From NCBI GenBank assembly GCA_000472185.1, contig AVDB01000002.1, positions 186,001 through 250,000 on the forward strand: DNA of 64,000 nt, written 5' to 3'. The notes beneath the pieces were generated by a model that was given only the letters and a program-made list of their open reading frames with translations, did not search any database and was not told the DNA's origin. Numbering within the stretch: the stretch's first letter is position 1; the number at the start of each line of letters is the position of its first letter. Of this stretch, positions 17,792 through 26,597 are shown piece by piece. Both the position numbers and the translations under genes were made by a program. Source of the stretch: Rhodobacteraceae bacterium HIMB11 (GTDB lineage Bacteria; Pseudomonadota; Alphaproteobacteria; Rhodobacterales; Rhodobacteraceae).

Positions 17792-19096
17792 ATGGACGCG
17801 GCTGGCATCATCTGGCGATTGCGCAACGGCGATCCACCGACGCAGGACGAATTAAACTGGTTCGCGGCGGGATTGGCGGATCAATCTGTCAGTGATGCAC
17901 AAGCAGGCGCCTTCGCTATGGCGGTGTGCCTGAACGGTTTGGGGGATGCGGGGCGGCGTGACCTAACGCTTGCCATGCGAGACAGTGGCGCGACGCTGTC
18001 TTGGGATTTTGATGCCCCGATTTTGGACAAACACTCAACGGGTGGGATTGGGGATTGTGTTTCGCTGATCCTTGCGCCGCTTTTGGCGGCCGCCGGTGTT
18101 GTTGTGCCGATGATATCGGGCCGCGGGCTGGGCCACACGGGTGGCACATTGGATAAATTAGAGGCGATCCCTGGCCTGCGCACGCAATTCGACAAACCGC
18201 ATTTGGATGCAATTTTAACGACGGCCGGCTGCGTCATTGCCGGGGCCACAGGCGATATTGCCCCTGCAGATCGCCGATTATACGCGGTGCGGGATGTCAC
18301 GGGGACTGTGGATAGTTTGGATTTGATTACGGCCTCTATCCTGTCGAAAAAATTGGCCGCGGGATTGCAGGGATTGGTGTTGGATGTGAAATGCGGCAGC
18401 GGCGCATTTATGCAAACACCCACAGATGCCCGTGATTTGGCGAAGTCTCTAGTTGAAACGGCAAATGCCGCAGGCTGCAAAACCTCCGCAATTATTTCAG
18501 ATATGAATGCGCCACTGGCCCCTGCCTTGGGCAATGCGTTGGAAGTGCGCGCAGCCCTTGAGGTTCTAGCAGGATCCGCAAAGGGGCGGTTGCGCGATTT
18601 GTCCATTCACCTTGCGTCACAGGTCTATGCCACGCATCACAATATACCCATGAAGAGCGCAATTGCACAGTTTCAGAATCTGTTGGATCAGGGCGCAGCA
18701 CTGGATCATTTCGCTAGGATGATTGCCGCCATGGGCGGGCCGATTGGATTTGCAGAGAATTGGAACAGATACCTTCCCGAAGCCTCGGTCATTTTAGAGG
18801 TTCAGGCAAAACAGGAAGGTTATATTTCGGGATTTCGCGGCATCGACATGGGGAATGTGGTGGTCGATTTGGGAGGTGGACGACGTGTTGAAAATGATGT
18901 GATTGACCCGTCGGTTGGGATTGATCATGTGCTGCCACTTGGGACGACCGTTGGGCGCGGCGATGTCATCGCGCGGGTGCATGCCAATCGTTTGGATCGC
19001 GCGCAAGCGGCGGTAAAAGCATTGGAAAATGTCATTTTAATCGGTGACGCGGCGGTGGATGAGCAACCCCTTATTCTGGAACAGATTGGATTGTGA
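17792..19096 (+). CDS. deoA: Thymidine phosphorylase
   Basis: 434 residues. Phosphorolysis of thymidine and deoxyuridine to free base and deoxyribose-1-phosphate. The pyrimidine-nucleoside phosphorylase signature SGRGLGHTGGTLDKLEAIPG is at about residues 109-128; the phosphate-binding DKHSTGGIGDCVSL segment is upstream of it, and KCGSGAFM follows. The C-terminal domain (GYISGFRGIDMGNVVVDLGGGR) is complete. It overlaps deoB by one base (TGATG), and cdd ends one base before its start, so coordinated translation is expected. Confidence 0.96.
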   Translation: MDAAGIIWRLRNGDPPTQDELNWFAAGLADQSVSDAQAGAFAMAVCLNGLGDAGRRDLTLAMRDSGATLSWDFDAPILDKHSTGGIGDCVSLILAPLLAAAGVVVPMISGRGLGHTGGTLDKLEAIPGLRTQFDKPHLDAILTTAGCVIAGATGDIAPADRRLYAVRDVTGTVDSLDLITASILSKKLAAGLQGLVLDVKCGSGAFMQTPTDARDLAKSLVETANAAGCKTSAIISDMNAPLAPALGNALEVRAALEVLAGSAKGRLRDLSIHLASQVYATHHNIPMKSAIAQFQNLLDQGAALDHFARMIAAMGGPIGFAENWNRYLPEASVILEVQAKQEGYISGFRGIDMGNVVVDLGGGRRVENDVIDPSVGIDHVLPLGTTVGRGDVIARVHANRLDRAQAAVKALENVILIGDAAVDEQPLILEQIGL

Positions 19097-20304
19097 TGCG
19101 GGCGTATTTGGTTGTTATGGACTCGGTTGGCATTGGGGGCGCACCTGATTCGGATCGGTTTTTCAATGGCGATGTGCCCGACACGGGGTCAAACACCGTT
19201 TTGAATATTGCCCGGGCCTGCGCTGAGGGCCACGCAAATCAGGGGCGTCATGGTCCATTAAACCTGCCGACATTGACCCGATTGGGGTTGGGCAATGCGA
19301 TCCATGCGGCCACTGGGGAAATGGCCCCGAATTTAGCGATGGTTTCAGGGGCAACATGGGCCGCAGCGACCGAAAAATCACTGGGCAAGGATACGCCCTC
19401 GGGCCATTGGGAATTGGCGGGGCTTACCGTTCCGTGGGATTGGCATTATTTTCCGAAATCAGACCCCAGTTTTCCCAGTGATGTCACAGATGCGGTATGC
19501 CGTGCAGCGGGTGTTTCGGGGATATTGGGGAATTGCCATGCCTCTGGCACGGAGATCATTCAGAAATTGGGGCAGCGTCACGTCGAAACGGGACAGCCGA
19601 TTTGTTACACATCCATCGACAGTGTGTTCCAAATTGCGGCCCATGAAACCCATTTCGGATTAGAGCGGCTCTATGATCTATGTGCTGCCATCGCGCCGAT
19701 GTTACATGAAATGAGGGTCGGCCGTGTGATCGCGCGCCCCTTTGTCGGGGATCAGGAAACGGGCTGGACACGCACCTCAAATCGCCGTGATTTTGCGATC
19801 GAACCTCCGCGCCCTGTGCTGACAAACGATTTGCAAAACGCAGGCGTTCACACCCGCGCAATTGGAAAAATCGGGGATATCTTTTCCATGCAGGGGATTG
19901 ATCACTGTGTGAAGGGAGATGATGAAACCCTGATGGTGGAGTTGGATGATCATGTGCGCCATGCCCCGGATCACAGTTTTACCTTCGCAAATTTTGTCGA
20001 ATTTGATAGCCTCTATGGACATCGTCGTGATGTTTCGGGATATGCACGTGCATTGGAATGGTTCGATCAAAAAATGGCGGGTGTCCTGTCGCAGTTGCGT
20101 CCCGATGATATGCTGATCCTGACGGCGGATCACGGCAACGATCCAACATGGGTTGGGACCGATCATACACGCGAACGTGTGCCTGTATTGATCGCAGGTG
20201 CACTCCCCAAGGACATTGGCGTCATTGGGTTTAGCGATGTGGCGGCGACAATCGCGCGGTTTTTTGATGTGCCCTACGGCGGAGAAGGGAAAAATATAGT
20301 ATGA
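19096..20304 (+). CDS. deoB: Phosphopentomutase
   Basis: 402 residues. Alkaline-phosphatase-fold metalloenzyme interconverting (deoxy)ribose-1-phosphate and 5-phosphate, linking nucleoside breakdown to the pentose phosphate pathway and deoxyribose-phosphate aldolase. The N-terminal metal site is in VVMDSVGIGGAPDS; the phosphorylated Thr lies in GKDTPSGHWE, and further metal ligands in TADHGNDPTW and HTRERVP near the C-terminus. I took the ATG at 19096, which overlaps the deoA stop; a GTG immediately before it is also possible. The stop overlaps the add start by four bases (ATGA). Confidence 0.96.
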   Translation: MRAYLVVMDSVGIGGAPDSDRFFNGDVPDTGSNTVLNIARACAEGHANQGRHGPLNLPTLTRLGLGNAIHAATGEMAPNLAMVSGATWAAATEKSLGKDTPSGHWELAGLTVPWDWHYFPKSDPSFPSDVTDAVCRAAGVSGILGNCHASGTEIIQKLGQRHVETGQPICYTSIDSVFQIAAHETHFGLERLYDLCAAIAPMLHEMRVGRVIARPFVGDQETGWTRTSNRRDFAIEPPRPVLTNDLQNAGVHTRAIGKIGDIFSMQGIDHCVKGDDETLMVELDDHVRHAPDHSFTFANFVEFDSLYGHRRDVSGYARALEWFDQKMAGVLSQLRPDDMLILTADHGNDPTWVGTDHTRERVPVLIAGALPKDIGVIGFSDVAATIARFFDVPYGGEGKNIV

Positions 20305-21311
20305 GAGACCCCAGAGCAGACGGCGCAAAAATTGAAATTCACCTGCATCACGAAGGTGCGGCGCCACCCGAATTTATTCGCCGACTTGCAGCCGAGAAAA
20401 AGGTGGACCTGTCCAAGATTTTTGATGAAACGGGCGGATATGTATTTACGTCCTTCACTGAATTTTTGCGCACGTATGAGGCCGCCTGCACCGTCCTGCA
20501 AACTCCGCAGGATTTTTATCACCTGACCCGCGCGATTTTAGAAGAAAGCGCATCCCATGGGGTGATTTACACGGAAACATTCTTGGCGCCCGATTTTTGT
20601 GGAAACTCTGATGTCGCTGCATGGCGCGATTATTTGGCCGCGATTGAAGAGGCGGCCAATCACGCGCATCAAGAACATGGTATTGTGATGCGCGGCATTG
20701 CGACATGCGTGCGCCATATGGGGCCAGAGCAGGCCAAAAAATCGGGCCTGTGCGCGGCGGAAACAGCGGGTGATTTCCTAACCGGTTTCGGCATGGGCGG
20801 GGATGAAAGCGTAGGGCATCAGGGCGATTTTGCCTATGCCTTTGACATGGCGCGCGAGGCTGGGCTGCGCCTGACGACACATGCGGGCGAATGGGGTGGC
20901 CCCCAAAGCATGCGTGAGGCGATCCATGATTTGAACGTGGAACGCATTGGCCATGGGGTGCAATGCATTAAGGATCCCGCATTGATAGAAGAGATCAAGG
21001 CCCGTCAAATCACACTTGAAGTGTGCCCAGGCTCAAACGTGGCCTTGGAGGTTGATGTTGCGCCAAGCTGGGCAGAGCATCCGATCAAGGCCTTGTTTGA
21101 TCAATCTGTCCGCGTAACGGTCTCTACCGATGATCCGCCATTCTTTCACACGAATTTGACCCGTGAATACGATATGTTGGCGGATACCTTTGGTTGGGAT
21201 GCGGCGGAATTTTGTTTTTTGAATGAAAATGCGGTTGATGCGGCCTTTTGCGATGCTGAAACCAAGAAAACCCTGCGTGAAAAGGTACGGAAATCATGGA
21301 TCAACACCTGA
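20301..21311 (+). CDS. add: Adenosine deaminase
   Basis: 336 residues of the metal-dependent hydrolase TIM-barrel fold. The zinc-binding HxH is in EIHLHHEGA, a variant of the usual Hx[12 protein letters not shown] supplies a His and the catalytic region, followed by RIGHGVQ, EVCPGSN and the STDDPPFF metal Asp pair. It converts (deoxy)adenosine to (deoxy)inosine. The HHEG spelling of the first motif means that substrate preference should be regarded as adenosine-like, not proven. It overlaps deoB by four bases and upp by 16 bases. Confidence 0.92.
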   Translation: MRDPRADGAKIEIHLHHEGAAPPEFIRRLAAEKKVDLSKIFDETGGYVFTSFTEFLRTYEAACTVLQTPQDFYHLTRAILEESASHGVIYTETFLAPDFCGNSDVAAWRDYLAAIEEAANHAHQEHGIVMRGIATCVRHMGPEQAKKSGLCAAETAGDFLTGFGMGGDESVGHQGDFAYAFDMAREAGLRLTTHAGEWGGPQSMREAIHDLNVERIGHGVQCIKDPALIEEIKARQITLEVCPGSNVALEVDVAPSWAEHPIKALFDQSVRVTVSTDDPPFFHTNLTREYDMLADTFGWDAAEFCFLNENAVDAAFCDAETKKTLREKVRKSWINT

Positions 21312-21928
21312 AAATCGTCGATCATCCTCTTGTTCAACACAAATTGACCCTGATGCGTGACGCCGCCACATCAACGGCGGTATTTCGGCAATTGCTGCGC
21401 GAAATCAGTCAGTTGTTGGCGTACGAGGTGACGCGGAATTTGCCCATGTCGACCCGTCAGATTGAAACACCCTTGATGACAATGGATGCCCCTGTGATTG
21501 GGGGCAAAAAATTGGCGCTTGTGTCCATTTTGCGGGCGGGCAATGGGTTACTTGATGGGATACTTGAATTGGTGCCCTCTGCGCGGGTGGGGTTTGTGGG
21601 CCTTTACCGCGATGAAGAAACGCTAAGACCCGTGCAATATTATTTCAAAGTCCCCCAAGGATTGGGCGATCGCCTGACCATCGCAGTGGACCCAATGTTG
21701 GCCACAGGCAATTCATCGGTTGCGGCGATTGACCTGCTGAAACAGGCAGGGGCCAAAGACATCCGCTTTTTATGCCTATTGGCCGCACCCGAGGGGGTTG
21801 CGCGCATGAAAGAGGCCCACCCAGACGTCCCAATCGTCACTGCGGCATTGGACAGCCATTTGAATGAAAAGGGATATATCGTTCCGGGCCTTGGCGACGC
21901 AGGGGACCGCATGTTCGGCACAAAATAG
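21296..21928 (+). CDS. upp: Uracil phosphoribosyltransferase
   Basis: 210 residues, normal length. It makes UMP from uracil and PRPP, capturing the uracil released by the upstream enzymes. The PRPP-binding motif is [17 protein letters not shown] (about residues 130-146), and the uracil-binding C-terminus [13 protein letters not shown] is intact. The start lies inside the 3' end of add, the largest overlap in this operon. The order cdd-deoA-deoB-add-upp thus covers pyrimidine and purine nucleoside entry and base recovery. It ends 18 bases from the stop of a convergent gene, with no clear terminator between. Confidence 0.96.
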   Translation: MDQHLKIVDHPLVQHKLTLMRDAATSTAVFRQLLREISQLLAYEVTRNLPMSTRQIETPLMTMDAPVIGGKKLALVSILRAGNGLLDGILELVPSARVGFVGLYRDEETLRPVQYYFKVPQGLGDRLTIAVDPMLATGNSSVAAIDLLKQAGAKDIRFLCLLAAPEGVARMKEAHPDVPIVTAALDSHLNEKGYIVPGLGDAGDRMFGTK

Positions 21929-21946
21929 CGAATCGCGCCCATTCGA

Positions 21947-22966
21947 TTATCCGCCGCAAATCCCCTGTAATCCTACCCAAAGTGTGTCGTTCAAAACGGG
22001 ACGTGCGGGGCTTGGGCGCGTGATCTCTGCTGATAGAAGATGCTCGGTATCCTGCCCCGTAATGTCACGCGCCAATGCATAGGGGGTGATTGAAACCGCC
22101 TGTTCATAAAACGCTCCTATTAAACGTGTATCCCCTGGAACCACCGCGGGACGGTTCAATAGTCGTTTGGCAAAGTCGGCCAATGTCGCTTGGGGTAAAT
22201 GACCCGTTGTGAGCAGGCGGAAGGTTGGCATGAACCCCGCCGTCTCAAGCATCTGTTGCAACATATCCCGCGGTTCATGGTCGAGATCGAGTTGAAGTAA
22301 ATAACCCGCCAATACATCTGGGGTGTCATAATCCTCAACCAACGTGTGGCTGACCACAATTACGTTCCCAGGCAGGGCGCGAACGCTTTGAACACCTTCG
22401 CGTAGGATCGCGATTGAAACGGTCCTATCAAACAGACGATTTGACAATTGATCCAGCGCGCGCTTGGACAGGGAGGAGGTACAGGCACGACCTGTAAAGC
22501 GTTCCAATTCCTGCAGTAACCCATTGCCGATGTCCTGTTCGGTCACATCGGGTAGGACGCGCAGGGTGTAATCACGCACGGCACCGGGCATCCAAAAAAC
22601 CATTAACGCGGCAAAGAATGTTAGGATCGTTAGAAAACTGATGATCCGCAAACGTCCCGGTTTCGGACGACGGCGTTCGATCACCTGACGCAGCTTTTCA
22701 ATGGCCTCAACCATTTCAGTTTCGCTTTCGCCCAATTCCAATGTTTCATCTGGATCACCATCTGGGTGAAACACGGCTGGCATTTCCCCTGGATTTGCGC
22801 GTTGCACCGCGGCCAACGACCAATGCGTCAGCGGGCGTTCGTTTTTGTCGGTGATGACCAAACTGGCATCCCCAAGGGATACAATCACATCACGCCGCTG
22901 ACCACTGATGCTGTCGCGCCAGAGGGCGGATCCTTCTAATCTTTGGTATTTGCTTAGGGCGGTCAT
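21947..22966 (-). CDS. Membrane-anchored protein resembling an inactive M48-type peptidase
   Basis: 339 residues. A cytoplasmic N-terminal part of about 115 residues with a beta-rich character (DVIVSLGDASLVITDKNERP) precedes one membrane segment (IISFLTILTFFAALMVFWMPG, about 108-128). The periplasmic part contains GNVIVVSHTLVEDYDTPDVLAG, reading like the segment before the zinc site of M48 peptidases, but where HExxH is expected the sequence is YLLQLDLDHEP, so the metal site is absent. The family resemblance is weak and by eye. The gene is alone, 71 bases from the acyl-CoA synthetase gene. It may be a scaffold or regulator of envelope proteolysis; the function is unknown. Confidence 0.7.
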   Translation of the reverse strand: MTALSKYQRLEGSALWRDSISGQRRDVIVSLGDASLVITDKNERPLTHWSLAAVQRANPGEMPAVFHPDGDPDETLELGESETEMVEAIEKLRQVIERRRPKPGRLRIISFLTILTFFAALMVFWMPGAVRDYTLRVLPDVTEQDIGNGLLQELERFTGRACTSSLSKRALDQLSNRLFDRTVSIAILREGVQSVRALPGNVIVVSHTLVEDYDTPDVLAGYLLQLDLDHEPRDMLQQMLETAGFMPTFRLLTTGHLPQATLADFAKRLLNRPAVVPGDTRLIGAFYEQAVSITPYALARDITGQDTEHLLSAEITRPSPARPVLNDTLWVGLQGICGG

Positions 22967-23038
22967 GAAAACGAAAGTGTCTGCTCAGTATTTTTGATCA
23001 ATGCTACACCTTCGTTCCCATGCAAACAATCACTGTGT

Positions 23039-24658
23039 TTATTGAAGCTGCTTGCGCAGTTCAAATTTCTGAATTTTCCCCGTAGATGTCTTGGGCAGTT
23101 CACAGAAAACCACGGCCTTTGGTGTTTTAAACCCTGCAAGGCGTTCGCGCGCAAAGGCGATCAAATCGGCCTCGTTCGCCTCTGCGCCCTCTTTTAGTTC
23201 GATAAAGGCGCAGGGCACTTCGCCCCATTTTTCGTCTGGCTTGGCGACCACAGCACACAGCGATACAGCGGGATGGGCCATCAATGTGCCTTCAACCTCA
23301 ACCGAACTGATGTTTTCGCCCCCTGAAATGATGATGTCCTTGGCGCGGTCTGCGATTTGGACATAGGTATTGGGGTGGTGCACAGCGATATCGCCCGAAT
23401 GGAAATATCCGCCCTCAAACGCCTCGGCAGTGGCCTGTGGGTTTTTGTAATACCCTTTCATCGTGCCGTTGCCGCGCATGACGATTTCGCCCTGCGCTTT
23501 GCCGTCACGGGAAATTTGTTGGCCCGCGGAATCCCAAACGGCCACATCCTCCATAAAGGGCATGGCAACACCCTGTCGTGCCTTGATCGCTGCGCGTTCA
23601 TCCGTGCCCAGATCGTCCCATGCGCTATCCCATGTACATTCGGTTGAGGGGCCATAGACCTCGGTCAATCCATAAACTTGGGTTACATTGAATCCCATCG
23701 GTTCAATTTTGGCCAGCGTCGCGGGGGCAGGGGGCGCACCTGCGGTAAAGACTTCCACAATGTGATTAAAGTCGCGCTTTTGATCTGCGGGGGCGTTGAC
23801 CAACATATTCAATACAATCGGGGCCCCACCGAAATGCGTGACCTTTTCATCCGCGATTGCATCAAAAATGGCCGGTGCCGTGATATCGCGGCAGCAGACA
23901 ATTGTACCCCCAACGGCGGGCATCATCCATGTGTGACACCATCCGTTACAATGGAACAAGGGAACGATGGTCAGATACCGAGGATGCAAGGTGATGCGCC
24001 AACTGATCACCTGACCCATGGCGTTCAAATAGGCCCCGCGGTGATGATAAACCACACCCTTTGGGCGGCCTGTCGTGCCCGAGGTATAGTTCAGCGCAAT
24101 GCTTTCCCATTCGTCCTCTGGCATGATCCATTGAAAATCCGCATCCCCACCCGCCAACAGCGCATCATAGGTTGTGTGCCGTCCTGTTGCGGGGAACCCT
24201 GCAGCGGCATCTGGAACCTCGATCAATGTGGGACCTGTGCCGCCATTTTGCACGATTGCGGCCTCGGCTAATTCAATAAACTGCGTATCAACCAGCGCAA
24301 CCTTGGCCCCGCCATGATCAAAAATGTAGGATACGGTGTTTACGTCCAAGCGTGTGTTGATTGCGTTCAGGATTGCACCACAAGCGGGAACGCCAAAATG
24401 CGCCTCGGTATGGGCGGGGATATTTGGCAGGATCGTTGCAACAACATCCCCTGAGGCCACACCCAATTTCACCAAGCCAGAGGCCAAGCGCGTGCAGCGT
24501 TCATGATACTGGCGATAGGTGACACGGTGATCGCGGTAAACCACCGCCAGTTTGTCGGGAAAAACATCGCGTGCACGATTTAGAAATGACAAAGGGGTTA
24601 GGGCAACAAAGTTCGCCGCATTTTTTTCCAATCCTGTTTCATCCGCTAACCAGCCCAT
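23039..24658 (-). CDS. AMP-forming acyl-CoA synthetase
   Basis: 539 residues of the adenylate-forming family; it activates a carboxylic acid to its CoA thioester with ATP. The P-loop-like motif is LNYTSGTTGRPKGVVYHHRG (near residue 180), followed by QVYGLTEVYGP, the YFHSGDIAVHHP hinge region and GGENISSVEVE, and the catalytic Lys near the C-terminus in PKTSTGKIQKFELR. The sequence style is that of medium-chain or 3-methylmercaptopropionate (DmdB-like) ligases; the substrate cannot be decided. Start at 24658, with GGGGGA just upstream; an ATG 18 bases earlier has none. It is divergent from a DMT transporter gene. Confidence 0.9.
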   Translation of the reverse strand: MGWLADETGLEKNAANFVALTPLSFLNRARDVFPDKLAVVYRDHRVTYRQYHERCTRLASGLVKLGVASGDVVATILPNIPAHTEAHFGVPACGAILNAINTRLDVNTVSYIFDHGGAKVALVDTQFIELAEAAIVQNGGTGPTLIEVPDAAAGFPATGRHTTYDALLAGGDADFQWIMPEDEWESIALNYTSGTTGRPKGVVYHHRGAYLNAMGQVISWRITLHPRYLTIVPLFHCNGWCHTWMMPAVGGTIVCCRDITAPAIFDAIADEKVTHFGGAPIVLNMLVNAPADQKRDFNHIVEVFTAGAPPAPATLAKIEPMGFNVTQVYGLTEVYGPSTECTWDSAWDDLGTDERAAIKARQGVAMPFMEDVAVWDSAGQQISRDGKAQGEIVMRGNGTMKGYYKNPQATAEAFEGGYFHSGDIAVHHPNTYVQIADRAKDIIISGGENISSVEVEGTLMAHPAVSLCAVVAKPDEKWGEVPCAFIELKEGAEANEADLIAFARERLAGFKTPKAVVFCELPKTSTGKIQKFELRKQLQ

Positions 24659-24740
24659 AAGTCCCCCAAAGTGCAAAATTCATAAAAAGTGTCGGTTTGG
24701 CGATAGATTTACGCTGTCTTTACCCAAAAAGAAAAGACCC

Positions 24741-25661
24741 ATGAGTAATTTAAATTCGGCACAAACCGCACGCGGTGCATGGTTGATGATTGGCGGCATG
24801 GCCATGATCGGCTTTGTTGATAACTTCATCGGCCCCATGGCCGAGGTGATTGGGCTGTGGCAATTTCAAATACAACGCTCGATTATTGCGGTTCCCACGC
24901 TGATTTTATTGTCGATGTTCGGTGTGCTGTCCGTGCGTCCAAAATTTTGGAAACCTGTATTATTGCGCAGCACACTGATCGCATTTGGCATGATGTGGTA
25001 TTTCGGCGCACTGGGGTTCATTCCACTATCCCAAGCCTTGGCGGGACTGTTCACATCGCCCATTTGGGTGCTGCTATTCACGGCACTATTTCGCGGTATC
25101 CCCGTATCGCGGGCGCAGTGGTTTGCAGTTTGCCTGTCGTTCCTTGGGGCCCTGATGGTCTTGGACATTTGGGGGGATCAGTTTTCATTGGCCTCTGCCA
25201 TGCCCATTGTTGCGGGATTATTTTGGGCGATGGGGGCGATTGTGACGCGCGACTATTGCAGCCAAGAAACCCCAAGCGCGATGTTAGCCGCGCTCTTTAG
25301 TATGCAGTTTGTATTGGCAGCTTTGGCCCTTATTGCGCTCGCCTTTTTAAACCCAGCGGTTCCCGAAGGCAGCGCAGGGTTTATCATGCGCCCATGGACA
25401 AGCGATTGGTGGCCTGCGTGGTGGATATTGTTGTTGCAGGCTTGGGGATCCTTGGTTGGGGTTGGATTAATGACCCGCGCCTATCAAGTGGGTGAAGCAT
25501 CAATCGTTGCGATTTTCGAATACTCTGTCTTTCTCTTTGGTAGTGTCTTTGCCCTGATGTTATTTGGTCAGACGGTTGATTTCTGGCAAGGTGTGGGATT
25601 TGCGCTGATCATTTTGGGGGGCGTGATTATTGTTCTTCGCTCGGGGCGCGAAATCGCCTAA
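24741..25661 (+). CDS. DMT-superfamily (EamA-type) membrane transporter
   Basis: 306 residues with ten hydrophobic segments in two EamA repeats; the first repeat ends with FLGALMVLDIWG and the second with FALIILGGVIIVLRSG. The start at 24741 follows an AAAGAAAAG ribosome binding site and gives the polar opening MSNLNSAQTARG before the first helix. It is divergent from the acyl-CoA synthetase gene, with 82 bases between, and is followed nine bases later by the sulfotransferase pseudogene, with which it may share a transcript. The substrate is unknown. Confidence 0.86.
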   Translation: MSNLNSAQTARGAWLMIGGMAMIGFVDNFIGPMAEVIGLWQFQIQRSIIAVPTLILLSMFGVLSVRPKFWKPVLLRSTLIAFGMMWYFGALGFIPLSQALAGLFTSPIWVLLFTALFRGIPVSRAQWFAVCLSFLGALMVLDIWGDQFSLASAMPIVAGLFWAMGAIVTRDYCSQETPSAMLAALFSMQFVLAALALIALAFLNPAVPEGSAGFIMRPWTSDWWPAWWILLLQAWGSLVGVGLMTRAYQVGEASIVAIFEYSVFLFGSVFALMLFGQTVDFWQGVGFALIILGGVIIVLRSGREIA

Positions 25662-25670
25662 AACTGTGAC

Positions 25671-26315
25671 ATGATCATATCACACAGGCGGCGCTACATT
25701 TTTGTTCATGCGCCAAAGACAGGCGGCACATCCATGATGCTCGCGCTTGAGGCGCGGGCCAAGGCGGATGATATCATTATCGGGGACACCCCTAAGGCCA
25801 AGCAGCGGCGCAAACGTTTGGCGGGTATGACACCCGCGGGGCGTTTGTGGAAACACAGCACCTTGCGGGATATTGATGGGATTGTGGATGTATCCGCAAT
25901 GCAGGATTATTTCGTCTTTACCATCGTGCGCAATCCGTGGGACCGTATGGTGAGTTATGATCACTGGGCGCGCGAATAAAGTTTTGATCACCCCGTCATT
26001 CGGGCGGCGGCGGAGCATGACTTTGCAGGGTTTTTGCATCATCCCGATGTTTGGCGTCCGTTACAGGCGTCCCCGTATCGCAGTTATGTTCAGGGTAGAT
26101 CTGGTTCAGATCATTGCAATTTGTATGTGCGTCTGGAACATCTGACATCGGATATTGCGCCACTTGAGGAGTATCTGGGGTTTCGCATTGATGTGGCGCA
26201 TGTCAATGCATCTGCGCGTGATCAGGATTATCGTGCATATTACACAAATGATTTACGCGATCATGTGACGCGGATATGTGCAGATGATATCGCACGATTT
26301 GAGTATGCTTTTTAA
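25671..26315 (+). pseudogene. Sulfotransferase-family protein, interrupted by an in-frame TAA
   Basis: A single reading frame encodes about 214 residues of a sulfotransferase-family-2 protein, broken by TAA at 25977-25979 after residue 102. Upstream, FVHAPKTGGTSMMLAL is the 5'-PAPS phosphosulfate loop and IVRNPWDRMVSYDHWARE the 3'-phosphate loop. Downstream, in the same frame, SFDHPVIRAAAEHDFAGFL and LEHLTSDIAPLEEYLGF continue the domain to a stop at 26313-26315. A CAA or GAA codon changed to TAA would restore it. The enzyme would move sulfate from PAPS to a carbohydrate or protein. Only the N-terminal half can be made without readthrough, so it is probably inactive. Confidence 0.85.
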
Positions 26316-26355
26316 AGGCTTCGACATTACGTGGACACCTAACTTTTGCGTCCCA

Positions 26356-26499
26356 CCCGGCGGCACCGCCGGGCAGCGCCTGCCTGCCCCCTTGGCAGGC
26401 GCTTTCACCCCAGCAAAACTTTGAAAATTTAGTCTCTTGTTCTTAGTAATCGTAATTTGTTCAACCAGCTTATTACGCCTACCCAGGCAGGCGCTGCCC
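26356..26499. repeat. Intergenic hairpin cluster with a perfect 16-bp inverted repeat
   Basis: Three nested structures lie in the gap between the sulfotransferase pseudogene and fadJ. CCCGGCGG/CCGCCGGG (26356-26373) is a perfect 8-bp hairpin with a two-base loop. AGCGCCTGCC/GGCAGGCGCT (26375-26403) is a perfect 10-bp hairpin. GGGCAGCGCCTGCCTG at 26371-26386 is repeated exactly in inverted orientation at 26484-26499, bracketing about 97 bases. No T-tract follows either small hairpin. No open frame of note is present between the arms. Confidence 0.7.
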
Positions 26500-26547
26500 T
26501 GATTGCACAGAGGGTTCGTTTTTAAACCGACCGTATGGTCAAATATT

Positions 26548-26575
26548 AAAACGCCGCCCCGAAGGACGACGTTTT
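26548..26575 (-). terminator. Rho-independent terminator of the fatty-acid operon
   Basis: In the minus-strand RNA, AAAACGUCGUCC and GGGCGGCGUUUU form a 12-bp stem (two G-U pairs) closed by a UUCG tetraloop and ending in a U-run, 22 bases after the fadJ stop. On the plus strand the same positions give two C-A mismatches, so it favours the operon's direction. Confidence 0.85.
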
Positions 26576-26597
26576 CTGGGAGTTTTATTTGGGTTTC

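Noticed and set aside
17881-18606. Long open frame (241 codons) on the minus strand inside deoA
   Set aside because: It is fully antisense to an intact, motif-complete deoA, has no recognisable domain and no ribosome binding site; the composition is that of a frame shadow.
19777-20367. Open frame of 196 codons on the minus strand across the deoB/add junction
   Set aside because: Antisense to the catalytic regions of deoB; no domain, no start signal.
23946-24131. Short frames antisense within the acyl-CoA synthetase gene
   Set aside because: They overlap the conserved adenylation motif in the wrong frame and lack any start signal.
26356-26403. The GC-rich hairpins as rho-independent terminators of the sulfotransferase transcript
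   Set aside because: Neither hairpin is followed by a T-run; a proper terminator exists at 26548-26575 for the opposite strand.
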